A DNA stretch of 64,000 bases. Origin: Arenicola marina (lineage: Eukaryota > Annelida > Polychaeta > Arenicolidae). The position numbers and the translations under genes are program-made. The stretch is taken from the NCBI GenBank assembly GCA_964019135.1, contig OZ025258.1, positions 30,684,186 through 30,748,185 of the forward strand. Reading direction: 5' to 3'. How positions within the stretch are numbered: the stretch's first letter is position 1; every line of letters starts with the position of its first letter. Positions 10,706 to 22,200 of this stretch are shown here, one piece after another. The notes under the pieces were generated by a model. That model had not been told where the DNA came from, made no database searches, and worked only from the letters and a program-made list of their open reading frames with translations.

Positions 10706-12502
10706 ATGGCGACAAAGAGAAAACAATGGTCTCAAGATGATATGCAGGCAGCTTACGATGCCTGCATGGAAGGGGGAATTTCCATTTATGCAGCCGCTAA
10801 AGCATATGAAGTACCAAGGATGACGCTGGCAGACAGAGTCCGTGGGGGGCAGAAGCTTGATGCCGTCTGTGGGAGACCAAAGACCCTGTCAACTGAGGAA
10901 GAAACTGCCTTGGTTAACTATATCAACTACATGCACCAAATGAGATATCCCGTCAACAAGGCACAAGTAATGCAGCTGGCATGGGCCATAGATACAAAGA
11001 AGGAAAAAAACCACCAGATATTTGGCGAAAATGGACCAAGTCTTAAGTGGTGGAGAGGCTTTAAAAGCCGTCACACAGACCTAGCCTTGAGAGCAGCAGA
11101 GGTCGTGGACAGGGGTCGAGTGGAGAATGCGTCCCCCGATGTCATATCTGATTATTGTAACATTTTGGAGGAGATCCTTCAACAAAGCGAACTAACACAA
11201 AGGCCACACTTAATATTTAATTGCGATGAAGCCGCGGTGTTCTTAAATAGATCGTCCACAAAGGTGCTGGGGCCAAGAAAGAGCAAACACTGTCACAGCA
11301 TGGCTACAGCAACAACACAACACATCTCCGTGCTCTGCTGTATTGGAGCGTCCGGAAGCGCACTGCCTCCCTTGATAGTTTTCAGTAAGGGCATTCCTAA
11401 TGGACGATCCATCGACAAGGAAGGCCCCATCAATGCACTCTACAGCTCAAGCGACAGTGGATTTCTGGACAGGGACATTTATAACGAGTGGTTCGAGAAA
11501 TGCTTCCTGCGCTTTGCGCCAAAAAAACTTCCGCTGCTTTTTCTCCAGGACAGTGCGGCAGCGCACATGAGTCCGGGCCTAATAGATACTGCAATCAAAA
11601 ATAATGTGATACTCTTGTGCTTCCGACCAAAATTGACCCATTTTCTCCAACCTTGCGATGTTGGCATCTTCCGCAAGATGAAGACCGAGCTCAGTACCGT
11701 AATGCATCAGGCAAAACTGCTAAGGGGCGATCTGTGGATTAGCAAAGGCAAGTTTCCTGGAATCTTTCGCGAAGTATTTGAAAGGACATTCACACCATCT
11801 CTTGTTTCTGACTCCTTTAGGAAGCGTGGGATTTTCCCACTTAGTCGTGATGCTATAAGTCAGGATCTCATTGTCGGGGGTCATTTTGATGTGAGCCATG
11901 AAGGCAAAGCAAAGACAGATCAATCTGGCGCGATCGCGACATCGTCCGGAGAAAAGCCCATGTCCTGTACTGAAACACCGGAGCCCTCTTTGCCCCCAGT
12001 TGACATTAACAAACTTGCAAATATTGACGTGGAAGTAATATCACCCTCTAGCGCTCCTATAGAAGCTGAAATGTTAGTTGACGCAACTGAGGGTGAAAGT
12101 CAGCCATGTCCACCAATCTTGGCATATGAGGCGATTGATAAAACACTATCACCAAGGAAGAGAATTGCATATGAAAAGAAATTTGCCAAGGGAGATGATA
12201 GCGCAACCGATGCAGTTTACTCAACATGGAAGTACTTAAAGGAAGTAGTCCAAGGTGAAGAAACGTATTTGAAGACGGCACAAGACAGCTACCTAGTCCG
12301 AACTGGACTTATTCCGAGACGTCTGCAGGACGTTCCGGTTGCTCCAGGAACAAACAGTCGTCCAAGACGGCGTCCATCTAAAACGCGTGTTTTAACAAGT
12401 GCCGAACTAAGTAAAGAAATCAAGGAGAAGGAAACAAAGCGAAAGAATGACATAGATAAAGAAGAACGAAAAAGGAAGCGACTGGAAAAAAACTGCACGT
12501 AG
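10706..12502 (+). CDS. pogo/Tigger-family transposase (DDE_1), 598 aa
   Basis: Encodes the cut-and-paste transposase. Residues ~8-48 form a psq-type helix-turn-helix (WSQDDMQAAYDACMEGGISI, then YAAAKAYEVPRMTLADRVRG). Residues ~58-145 resemble a CENP-B/Tc5 DNA-binding domain (FGENGPSLKWWRGFKSRH). The catalytic core has D174 in FNCDEAAVFL, D282 in LFLQDSAAAHMS and D318 in FLQPCDVGIF, a DD35D triad typical of the pogo/CENP-B/jerky group. The C-terminus is very lysine/arginine-rich. The start is the first ATG after a plausible acceptor. The frame is open throughout, suggesting recent activity. It closes with TAG just past an A7 run (12486-12492); the next frame continues the same kind of basic sequence, so the protein may once have extended into the following module. 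Confidence 0.9.
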   Translation: MATKRKQWSQDDMQAAYDACMEGGISIYAAAKAYEVPRMTLADRVRGGQKLDAVCGRPKTLSTEEETALVNYINYMHQMRYPVNKAQVMQLAWAIDTKKEKNHQIFGENGPSLKWWRGFKSRHTDLALRAAEVVDRGRVENASPDVISDYCNILEEILQQSELTQRPHLIFNCDEAAVFLNRSSTKVLGPRKSKHCHSMATATTQHISVLCCIGASGSALPPLIVFSKGIPNGRSIDKEGPINALYSSSDSGFLDRDIYNEWFEKCFLRFAPKKLPLLFLQDSAAAHMSPGLIDTAIKNNVILLCFRPKLTHFLQPCDVGIFRKMKTELSTVMHQAKLLRGDLWISKGKFPGIFREVFERTFTPSLVSDSFRKRGIFPLSRDAISQDLIVGGHFDVSHEGKAKTDQSGAIATSSGEKPMSCTETPEPSLPPVDINKLANIDVEVISPSSAPIEAEMLVDATEGESQPCPPILAYEAIDKTLSPRKRIAYEKKFAKGDDSATDAVYSTWKYLKEVVQGEETYLKTAQDSYLVRTGLIPRRLQDVPVAPGTNSRPRRRPSKTRVLTSAELSKEIKEKETKRKNDIDKEERKRKRLEKNCT

Positions 12503-12801
12503 AAGAAAGAAAAAAAGAAAAACAGAATCGTAAACAGGCGAAGCGTCCACGACGCAAAAAGGAAGACGCTGTGACAAAAGTGAGTGAAGTCAGCACCAAT
12601 GAACCCCAGAGACCCGAGTATTTCGACAACGTTCAACGCACCTTTCGGTCGTGCACTACCTACAAGGAAATGCTGGCACTCTCTCCGCGAGAGATACCAT
12701 TTGAACTAATACTAAGTGAGCCAACGGAGCCGCTGGAAACGAATCATGATCTGGTTTTAGAAGAGCTGCAGAAAACACTTGATCCAGATTCAGGAGCATG
12801 A
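12503..12801 (+). pseudogene. Linker segment between transposase and vertnin-like domain
   Basis: From just upstream of the transposase stop, a neighbouring frame reads a basic stretch (EERKKEKQNRKQAKRPRRKK), then acidic/polar sequence including SCTTYKEMLALSPREIPFEL and SEPTEPLETNHDLVLEELQK. It stops at 12799-12801, where TGA overlaps an ATG of the next frame (ATGA at 12798-12801). No separate domain is recognised. It may be the remnant of one continuous polyprotein or a separate reading frame. Confidence 0.55.
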
Positions 12802-13661
12802 TAGTGATACCTATTATAGCCGATGGGAATTGTCTGCCATTGGCCGCCAGTGTTCTTGTGTCTGGTACCCAGGACCTTCACACAGAGATGCGGGTCAGAA
12901 CAACAGTTGAACTGCTCCACCACAAAGAACTCTACCTGAATGACTCGTTTCTTGGCAAATTGAATGACCAATAAGTAATCAGTACATTATTGGTGTATGC
13001 GCAATACTCTGACTACGACATTCCAGGGACGAAGCTCAACAGAGAGGACATACGGCTTATTTTCGAGAGAGAAGTCTTAGAGACAGTGAAACCATCTTCA
13101 TACTGCGGTATGTGGCAGATACATGGACTTGCGTCAGTCCTGGGAGTCCCAATCAGATCAGTCTATCCAGGTCATGGGCCACAGAAGTGTAGCCTCGACA
13201 GACTGGTCGCCCCTCGGCAGCAGAGGTCCGATAGTATTATGCACGTTTTATGGACCAACATGCACAACTCCAATGTCCAGACCTGGTGGCAGCCATATCA
13301 CTGTGTTCCGCTCTTGGCCACAACTCCAGTCAAATTGCCAGCTGCTTTGGGTACCGCTCCGTCATCTCCATGTGAACCGCTAGCAGCGTCGGTGACACCC
13401 GACCATCCTGAAGCCGACATCCATGCACGGACCTCATCGCCTAGAGTAACCGATGCGTCCCAAACTCCCGAAATGTCAGAAATCGCTCCTGACTCTACAC
13501 AGAGCTCAAACCAACAATTCTTTTGTCTGGTTTGCGGTGAACAGTATGTGGAACCCATCACAGAGGACTGGATCAGGTGTGAGGTTTGTAAACTATGGGC
13601 CCACGAACAATGCACTGGACTCGACGGAAGGAGCGATTTCCGATGCGATCAGTGTGTATAA
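12798..13661 (+). pseudogene. Vertnin-like / OTU-superfamily domain plus PHD finger, interrupted
   Basis: The frame from ATG 12798 reads IADGNCLPLAASVLVSG, an OTU-type D-G-N-C motif (Cys codon 12831-12833), then MRVRTTVELLHHKELYLNDS. TAA at 12972 interrupts it. The same frame continues with KLNREDIRLIFEREVLETVK, YCGMWQIHGLASVLGVPIRS and SIMHVLWTNM, then WWQPYHCVPLLA with a possible catalytic His. Order and wording match what I recall of vertebrate vertnin (RARTVVEMLLHRHYYL, WHLYALASVLQRNIYSIYP, LHIMW). After a Ser/Pro/Thr linker the end is a C4HC3 PHD finger (FCLVCGE, WIRCEVCKLWAHEQC, FRCDQC), with TAA at 13659-13661. Being in a transposon, it is probably TE cargo. Confidence 0.7.
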
Positions 13662-13951
13662 TTGCATAATTGCAGATATGGGATAACCTTCTATGCCGAG
13701 GGGTTGGCTTTACATAAAAATGTATACTAATCTTGCGACACATTGATCAACAGTTTCGAGTATGCACTAGCATAAATCATATGCATAGCATAAATGTATG
13801 TGCAATCATGAACATTAAGGTAGAAGCCAGTTTGACATGTTCAATTTATAATGGCACTTTTCTGGCCATGTTCAAATAGTTCATACTTGTTAGTCCCCTC
13901 TTACGCGGGAAAGCAACGGAATACATTTGTAAATTTGACCAAGTAAATTCC

Positions 13952-13957
13952 AATAAA
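13952..13957 (+). promoter_or_regulatory. Polyadenylation signal of the transposon transcript
   Basis: A canonical AATAAA lies about 290 bases after the PHD-finger stop codon and before the right subterminal motif cluster, the expected place for 3' end formation. Confidence 0.5.
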
Positions 13958-14077
13958 GGCGCCTAGATAAACAGGTCTAAGCTTTGGAGGAGTTTGGCTG
14001 CATTTTCAATAAATATTTGCGAATTTGCTTTGTGTTTTCCTTTCATGAGCCGATAAATATGAATAATAAATTTCGTG

Positions 14078-14186
14078 ACGATATAAAGACCCGAACACAC
14101 TTTTGTGGTACGATATATGGACACTCCGACGATAATTGGACCCAGTATAAGACGATAAAAGGTTACGGGGTTCCTTATATCGTCAG
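14078..14186. repeat. Right subterminal motif cluster (probable transposase sites)
   Basis: Variants of the same motif occur at 14078-14090, 14109-14121, 14128-14140, 14151-14162 (all inverted) and 14173-14185 (direct). Two more are in the terminal repeat. They pair with the left cluster. Confidence 0.5.
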
Positions 14187-14347
14187 TTTCAGCGGCGTAC
14201 CTTTCGCCGCCAATAATAGGTACAAGTCCTCCATAAATCACCCCATACTTTGATGTGGCATGAGCACGAAATGCCAAGGTTTGTAAAGACACACACACAT
14301 TTTCTTTCCATGGTTATACCTGTCTCAGTCGACCGCAGAAAGGCTGA

Positions 14348-14388
14348 CTATGACGATATTAGGGCACTTGACGATATTAGGGCACTTG
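14348..14388 (-). repeat. Right terminal inverted repeat of the pogo-like element
   Basis: Two direct copies of an 18-base unit, GACGATATTAGGGCACTT, lie at 14352-14369 and 14370-14387. They are the inverse of the left terminus and mark the outer end of the element. Confidence 0.7.
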
Positions 14389-16226
14389 ATATATATACGG
14401 AAAAAGTCTTTTCCTTGTCACGCAGTGTCAATTAATTTCTGCTTCGCTCACATTTCCACTGACGTATTAGTGTATCTCTAACTCATAACCTAATGTAGTT
14501 TATGAAAAAAACTAACGTAACTATATTGGGTTAAAGACACAGTAAATAGTGTATGTGAAAATGCCCCCCCCCCCCACCACTCCACTCAGAAAATACGACA
14601 TTCAATTAAATTTGTCATTACTCATTCAAATATGTTGGCATTAATCAATAAAAAGCAAATCACTGATGTTATTATGTTGTGAGATCGCCCTGTTTCTTTG
14701 ACCCTGCTAAGCTCTACTACTCCCAACAGCAGTTTCGCGAACGTAGGAAACACTTCTCTTTATTGACAAGGAAGTCAGAACACTATTTAGTGTAGAGTTA
14801 TCATTCCAGGAGTTTCCAGGCGGTTTATCAAATCATCGCGTTGGTGAAATTTTACTTTATGGGTTATTAACTAAAAAACATTTACCTGCGGAGTAACATT
14901 CGATAACTCGAATAGTTATAATTATAATCTCTCATGTTCCATAATTTTAAAGAAAGTTTTCAGATTAAATAAGGGTTGCTGTAACCAGCAAAAATGCAAA
15001 AAATAGTCTAAAGTACGCTGCTTCCATTGGCAGCTAAACACACAACCCTACGACCAGAAATCTGCCGATCTATCGACTGAGCTCTCCGGGCTTCATACGT
15101 ACTGGTGTTTGAACATCTCCTGTTGAACTCACATTTGTGCGGCAAGACTCGTTTTTTTGTTTTTTTTCAAGAGTAATTCGAAGAATGCAAAACTCATCAT
15201 ATAACAGCTTAAGTATACGTAAAATGACGAAAATTAATAAAAATAGTCAATCAAAGCTAACAAACAGTCCGACTGGCGATTTTTCAGCCTCTCCGCGATT
15301 GGCATGCAGGCATTCTGGGAGATATGCGATTAGCTGTTCGCAATTTTTGGGATCGTTATCCGTACAATTCAACGCGAAGACCCTTTCCCTAGTGCATGAA
15401 CGCGGTCGGAGAATTCTCCGATATTCGCAATATCACTTTAAAGGTATTTGTTCCCCCCCCCCCCTTCGCCCCCTCCGCCCCCCCCCCCCTCCCCCAGCTC
15501 CCCGACCTCTCTTCTCCACCTCTTTCTGATTGACATTACATATTATTTTTGGTCTTTAGTTTATGGCCAATTACGTACAATAATACGAAATAGATGTACA
15601 TCTCAGTTAATAATTGCACAACAACACAAGGTATTTGATTATAATGATATAACTAAATCTTGGATATTTAGTCTTCGAAATTGCACGAGGGTGATGTTTG
15701 TTTACGCCGTTAAGCCATTCGCTGCGATACCGCAGCTGACGACCTTGACCTTTCAGTGTGGGCGGCTCATTAGCAAAATTTATGTTTATCAATTGTTTTT
15801 TCTGAAAAATATAGGCATTCCACATCTGTTACACTTTTGGAGAGTTGTGTCGGCCTATTTTACCTTCCCTGCGTGTTGGTACGACATGTAGCGCGTGTGT
15901 TTACGATTCCTTGTCGATGACAAGGTCTCTGACCAGTGGAACTGATGCGAGCGGTGGGCGAGGCAGGGCCAGCCGCGTGAAGCCGCCTCCCGCTACCCGG
16001 GCTCTCACGGGCTGCGACTCCGCTCGCTCCGGCCATCTTCAGCAGGCTGCCGTCAGCGACTAGCTCTCCGGCGGCCCCCACACTGGCCACTGCCACCTGA
16101 CTTAGACGGACGATAGTCGTGGGCGTGTCAATAACATAACAGAGCTGTCATCTTCACCATTCTTGGATTACTGGTTGGATACATTTTAAAGCCAAAAAGG
16201 GGGCCAGGAAGCAACTACTAGGCACC
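14389..16226. other. Spacer upstream of SGSM; presumed promoter and 5'UTR
   Basis: No coding region recognised. It contains C-rich tracts (14563-14576 and 15451-15510), a weak tRNA-like SINE fragment (15018-15092), and a GC- and CpG-rich block at about 15930-16110 just before the SGSM start, the best candidate for the promoter/5'UTR. Confidence 0.5.
15018..15092 (-). mobile_element. Weak tRNA-like SINE fragment
   Basis: On the minus strand the block reads CCCGGAGAGCTCAGTCGATA followed by GATCGGCAG, matching a tRNA 5' half with a box A-like element. The box B region (GGGTTGTGTG) is poor. Probably an old SINE head. Confidence 0.35.
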
Positions 16227-16242
16227 ATGGCTTCAACTGCAG
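16227..16242 (+). CDS. SGSM: SGSM exon 1 (start codon, residues 1-5)
   Basis: ATG in a good context (GCACCATGG) encodes MASTA before a GTCAGC donor. It is tiny, 16 coding bases, but its phase joins exon 2 and vertebrate SGSM1 also starts with a short Met-Ala-Ser head. Confidence 0.8.
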
Positions 16243-19200
16243 GTCAGCTACACACCCATCTGCATCATTGCTTAATAGATTATAATTTTATCTAGGAATG
16301 TCATTTCCTTCCAGCTGGACAGTTTAATGATTTACTTTGTATATGTAGAATGTATATCTGTTGTTATATATATAATATATATATATAAAAAGAACTATCA
16401 GATATGATTCTGTAGATATCGAATATAAGTAAAGCCAGTTTAACCTATATATATATATATATTTATATTATATATTTTATATATTTTTAGCTTTGATATC
16501 AAAGCAAAAGGTTTTGTTGTCAAAGCTAATATATTCTTTGACTTTTTTTTAATGTAACTTGTAATTTATGAATCAGCAAGATTTCATCAATTTTTTTTGA
16601 AGTCTTAACCATGTGATAAATATGTCTTTTATACATATTTATACTGTTATATAAGCTTAATAGGTATTGCTAAAAATATATTGAAGGCCAGACTAGATAA
16701 ATTTATTAATAAAATTAATATACTTTATACCCTTTCAACAGTTATTATTATACCAATTTCAATTTTGGTAGCTATGTAAAACTTATAATAACTTATAATT
16801 TAGCAAATGTCATAATTTTAATTCATAAAATATTCATTCATTACCTCTGGATGATCAATGTATTATTTTTTGCTACAGTTTTTTTTTGGAAAGAATTAGC
16901 ATAACAGCTAGTTTCGTATATATATTTTAAAAAAGCTCTTCATCATCTGTAATCTATATTTACTTTCCAGCAGTTGTACCTAGATAAATTTAAGGTGGAT
17001 TGTTGGATATATGCTAAAACTTATTTCTGGAATAAATGTACGAAAATTATCATGCGATTAGTATTCAGCTGGCTGGTTCGTAAGGAATAGTTGTCACTGG
17101 GATGAAACTTATGCATGGATACAGTGGACCATGTGAATTTTCTCGAAAGCAAATTGTTTACATTATTAATAATGCAAGTACCAAAGATAGCTCAGCTGTG
17201 AAATAAATCTGATGAACATTGAATTTCAATAATTGATTACTGTCTAAATGCTCCTAACCTTCACCTTAATACTGGACCTACCAGTAGTTTGAGGGAAAAC
17301 TTGGTTAGCTCAGCTCAGATTTAGAAAGACCTGAGAGGTGCCTTCAACATTGGGAATAGTGCCCTGTCACCAAACACTGAATACAAGTTTATCAGATACC
17401 AGCTCTTATAGTCCTGCAGGAGTCATCAGGGTGTTGTAAATGTAAACTTATTTCTCTTCCAGATAAAGAAAAAGATATGAGGGATAAACTCTTACGGAAT
17501 GTGAAGAAAGAGGTAAGGCTCTTGCTATGAAGTTTATTATCTTATTTAAACTACAAATACAAGTGCTTGATGATAAAATGTAGATCAATTACTATTGATG
17601 GAAATTATTATTGTTTTGTAGTGACAATGAGAGCCTTATTAGCTCAGTTGGTAATGCAGTCATGTGTATTTGATTGCATCTCTGTCAATTGTATTTCTGA
17701 TGCTGAATTCTATACATGTACATACCATGTTCCACCATTCTCAGTATACCATAAAGATTTACTTGATAGTAAATATCAAACATTATTAACCCATCTATAT
17801 AATTAAATATAGATCTTTCAAAATCTGTGCAATACTACTCTTATAGGACCTGTGTAACCTGGATATATCTTCCATCCATGACATTTCCATTGATTCGTCT
17901 TTTAAAGTTAACCAATGAATGTCTCTGTCTAAGACTTGCCACCTGTATAACCACTTGTTCCTTGCAGGTGAAGCAAATTATGGAAGAAGCAGTAACCCGA
18001 AAGTTTGTTCATGAAGAGAGCAGCAGCATCACAACATTCTGCAGTAAGTCTTCTAACTCCCCCTGCAAATTTATGCGTTTTTTCACAGTTGAGGCAAAGA
18101 CAATAGTATTATTTGTTGAACTAGCCGCCCCGACGTTCGTAGTAATAAGCGAAAGAAATAACAGTATGACAGTATTTTGTTTTATACGTCAAATAGTAGC
18201 AGGCAGAAGGTAGACATTGGGCAGAAATAATATCGATAATCATATTGACATAAATTGAGACCGGGAGCTATGGAATAACGGGACATATATATGTTAAGGA
18301 CATTTAAACCATGTGCAATTATTGTGCATCCAGTACAGAATACTCAAATTGTGGCTAAAGCACGATATAAACGAATAAAACCAGTAAAACTAAGGCCCAA
18401 GCTCATACATTGATTGAGTAAAAAAAAAAAGGGTTGATTGAGTTAAAAAAGGGGCTGTTTCCCATCCGTTGTTCGTCATTTAATGTATTACTACTACCTT
18501 CAGTGGGTAAAATCTGCCTGACGTCCTGGTTGGTCTATAGAATTGACGTGTAGACCACTTAACTATACTGTAAAATTGGATCAAAGATCAAATCAATTCA
18601 AATAGGCAAGGTTCCCTGGGCAGAGTTCGTTCTCTTGCTACTAATAGAATAAGCACCCAGCGGTTGTGTTGACACATGCGATAGCTTTGACACATCTAAG
18701 AGCGGCGGCTGAATATTAATAGGTTCAAGGCGGCTGCTGAGGCCAATGGGCTCTTGCATGCCGCTGCATATTTGGACAGACAGTGCATAGTGGGACAGAC
18801 AGCTTCATTTTATTAGTATGGATATTTGGATGACACATAGTAATTTATATAAAGGAAGTAGGTGATTACAGAGTTCTCGCCTCACTATACTAGGTGTTCA
18901 GGTCGACAGTTCTTCCTCAACATTGTCTTCGGTCTGCGGTCCCATTGCACCGCCCCCGGAATCACCTGGAGAGCTGACGATATAGGTAGAAACAATAGGT
19001 ATCGCGCAAAACTAGGATTATCACCTGTGTTCCGTCACAATGATGCCGCGAGTCTGTGACTGAATGGTTGGTGGGAGCCGTGTGAACCGTGGGGGACAGG
19101 TGTGAACGACTAATAATAATTAGTAGTAGGCTAGTAGCTGTAGCCCTCCCTTTTGCGTCAGCGGTTTTACTATGCCTGTAACTTGTACTGATTTCTGTTT

Positions 19201-22200
19201 ACCTTCATGATGATGTTTTCACTATGGCATGGTTCGTTGATGTTTTCACTATGGCATGGTTCGTTGATGTTTTCACTATGGCATGGTTCGTTATTGTTTT
19301 ACATTGCTAAGCCGTACCTGGCGTCCTTATATCACTGGCTTCAGACCATACTGATATTTCATGTGGCAAGGGACCAGTAATGACATTGGTCCTACTCTGA
19401 AAAAGAATCGTGTTTGCGTTGTCCTGAGCGACCTGAATGCAATGAAATAGTTACATAGAAGCACATTCTACTCTGACCTGGTCGATAGTTTCCTGTCAGT
19501 TAATTGCGCCATTGAGGATGAGAAGTTACCCGCATGCATGGTCCACACTACATTACACCTCATTATGGAACCCATTATCGTATTATGTGTTATTTCCTGT
19601 TTTACTATGTGTCATCTAGACACTTATTATATAACACAATGGTCGACCATAACGCAATATGGTGACGTCAAACATGACGTCAATGCCATACAGTTTAACA
19701 TTGTTCCCTTTTGTCAAATTGTGCCGAATCCCTATATTAGCTTGATTCAAGTGGACTTCCCACATCACTATGGGGGTCTGGTTGCGACATTCTGTTACCC
19801 TGACTACCCGCGATAGTGGGTAATGCATGTGACGACCGCCAGGACGGTTAGTTATCACACGGCTTATAGCGTCCGACGAGAGTTGGGAGAGATTTGCCAC
19901 ACAAAGTACTGGCACGTCATGTCTCTGACGGCAAAACGATTTATTTGTCATGGAGGGACTGTGACCGTAGGCGATGTTTACCGGGGACCGGCCAATAGTG
20001 AAAATACTTGCCGGGGCCATATCCTTCATTCCCCCCCCCCCCCCCAATAACCTGCACTAGGCCCGCTTTTCCTTCCCCGCTCGCGTCGTCTCGGGGAGTC
20101 AGGGAACCCAGATGGATATACCAAGGGCTGTGCCAATCATAGTGTATTGATTTTTGCGGCTTGGCGGGTTTTCCTGTGCGGTCGCGGGGCGGTCCCTGCA
20201 CGGTGCACCGGCTTGTGCGACGTACGGCTTACGGGTCACACACAAGAACCAGGATGTGGAAAGCCCGCTCGTGGTAGGGGTGGAGGTGGGGGATGTTTTG
20301 GGATATGGATGCCTGGCGGTGTATGGTATTGGTGTATTACTCTGGGCAGTGAGTTTGTCTTTATTGATGTGTCGCCCGCTGTTGACACGAGTACACCCGC
20401 CACCCAAGCCCCGACAACGGTTTATGGGATGTAAACAGTATTGACAGGTTGGCAGTGCGGTGTTGAGAAGCCGCTGACCGACCTCGCTGCGGTTACATGC
20501 AGCCATGGGCCTGGCATTAAACGGCATTAAAGGGGCTGTGCCGCGACATTTGAGTATGGTGGTGATTTCCCACGACATTTGCGTATCTTGACGCATATCA
20601 ATATCAAGGGACCTGCTTGGTCTTAATGTTTAGTCCCAAGAGGGAGAATATTTATCATGTCGTTCCACGTGTTGTATAATATTTGGTTCTTGGCCGCATA
20701 AATGACGTTGATTCTTAATCTGAATCTAAACCGGAGTCTCCGTCTCCCAGAAGTAGTTTATCCCTCGTTGACCCAGAATAATGGCGTAGAACCCCATTGC
20801 ACTCATGTGTTTATTCCATGGCTTCCCGTATGCATGTATCGCAAAGAGCTTTGGGCAGCAGAACCCTAAGTTCGTCCCAGGGACTCCCTGGCCCCGTGTA
20901 ACCCATGTTTGTCCGCTGATTGCCTAACACACACATCCACCAAGCCAACATTGAAGGTTTTAAGATTATGGATATTTATGGATATCTTCAGCTGAAGTGT
21001 TTATAGGGTCATTGACCCGAACGGGAGTGGCCGGATGGGAGGGCAGAAGTTGGGGTGGGGTTGGGGGACCTTTTTGGTTTCGTTTCCGTTGAGAAATCAA
21101 ATGGTTGGCGTCGTTCACATTTCGGGCTCCATAACACTGTACATTGTCTAAATATAACGAATATAACGACGCCTCTTTCATGATATGAAACGTGAATACG
21201 GATCTGTCTTCGTCGAATATAATGACGCCTCTTCTATATGATGGAACGTTAATACAGATCTGTCTTCGTCGAATATAATGACGCCTCTTTCATGATAAGA
21301 AATGTGAATACAGATCTGTCTTCGTCGAATATAATGACGCCTCTTGTATTTGATGGAACGTTAATGCGGATCTGTCTTCGTCAATATAATGACGCCTCTT
21401 CCATATGATAGAATGTTAATACGGATCTGTCTTCGTCGAATATAATGACGCCTCTTCCATGATATGAAATCTGAATACAGATCTGTCCTCGTCGAATATA
21501 ATGACGCCTCTTTCATGATATGAAATGTGAATACAGATCTGTCTTCGTCGAATATAATGGCGCCTCTTGTATTTGATGGAACGTTAATACGGATCTGTCT
21601 TCGTCGAATATAATGACGCCTCTTCCATGATATGAAACGTTAATACGGATCTGTCTTCGTCAATATAATGACGCCTCTTCTATATGATGGAACGTTTATA
21701 CGGATCTGTCTTCGTCGAATATAGTAACGCCTCTTCCGTGATATGAAATGTGAATACAGATCTGTCTTCGTCGAATATAATGACGCCTCTTCCATGATAT
21801 GAAACGTTAATACGGATCTGTCTTCGTCAATATAATGACGCCTCTTCTATATGATGGAACGTTTATACGGATCTGTCTTCGTCGAATATAGTAACGCCTC
21901 TTCCGTGATATGAAATGTGAATACAGATCTGTCTTCGTCGAATATAATGACGCCTCTTTCATGATATGAAACGTTAATACGGATCTGTCTTCGTCGAATA
22001 TAATGACGCCTCTTTCATGATATGAAACGTGAATACGGATCTGTCTTCGTCGAATATAATAACGCCTCTTCCGTGATATGAAATGTGAATACAGATCTGT
22101 CTTCGTCGAATATAATGACGCCTCTTTCATGATATGAAACGTGAATACAGATCTGTCTTCGTCGAATATAATGACGCCTCTTTCATGATATGAAACGTGA

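Larger units (their letters stand above)
10093..14388 (+). mobile_element. pogo/Tigger-like DNA transposon carrying a vertnin/OTU-PHD module
   Basis: A ~4.3 kb element between VPS33A and SGSM. Ends are imperfect terminal inverted repeats: left 10093-10132 begins CAAGTGCCCTATTATCG, right 14348-14388 ends CGATATTAGGGCACTTG. It contains a 598-residue DDE transposase frame (10706-12502), a downstream segment with vertnin-like/OTU-type and PHD domains (12503-13661), and a polyadenylation signal (13952). Variants of a CCTTATATCGTCA motif cluster in both flanks. Flanking bases (ACGT left, ATAT right) do not show the TA duplication expected of pogo elements, so exact ends are uncertain by a few bases. 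Confidence 0.8.

Noticed and set aside
13984-14298. Short open frames right of the transposase region
   Set aside because: They overlap the right subterminal motif cluster of the transposon; no protein resemblance.
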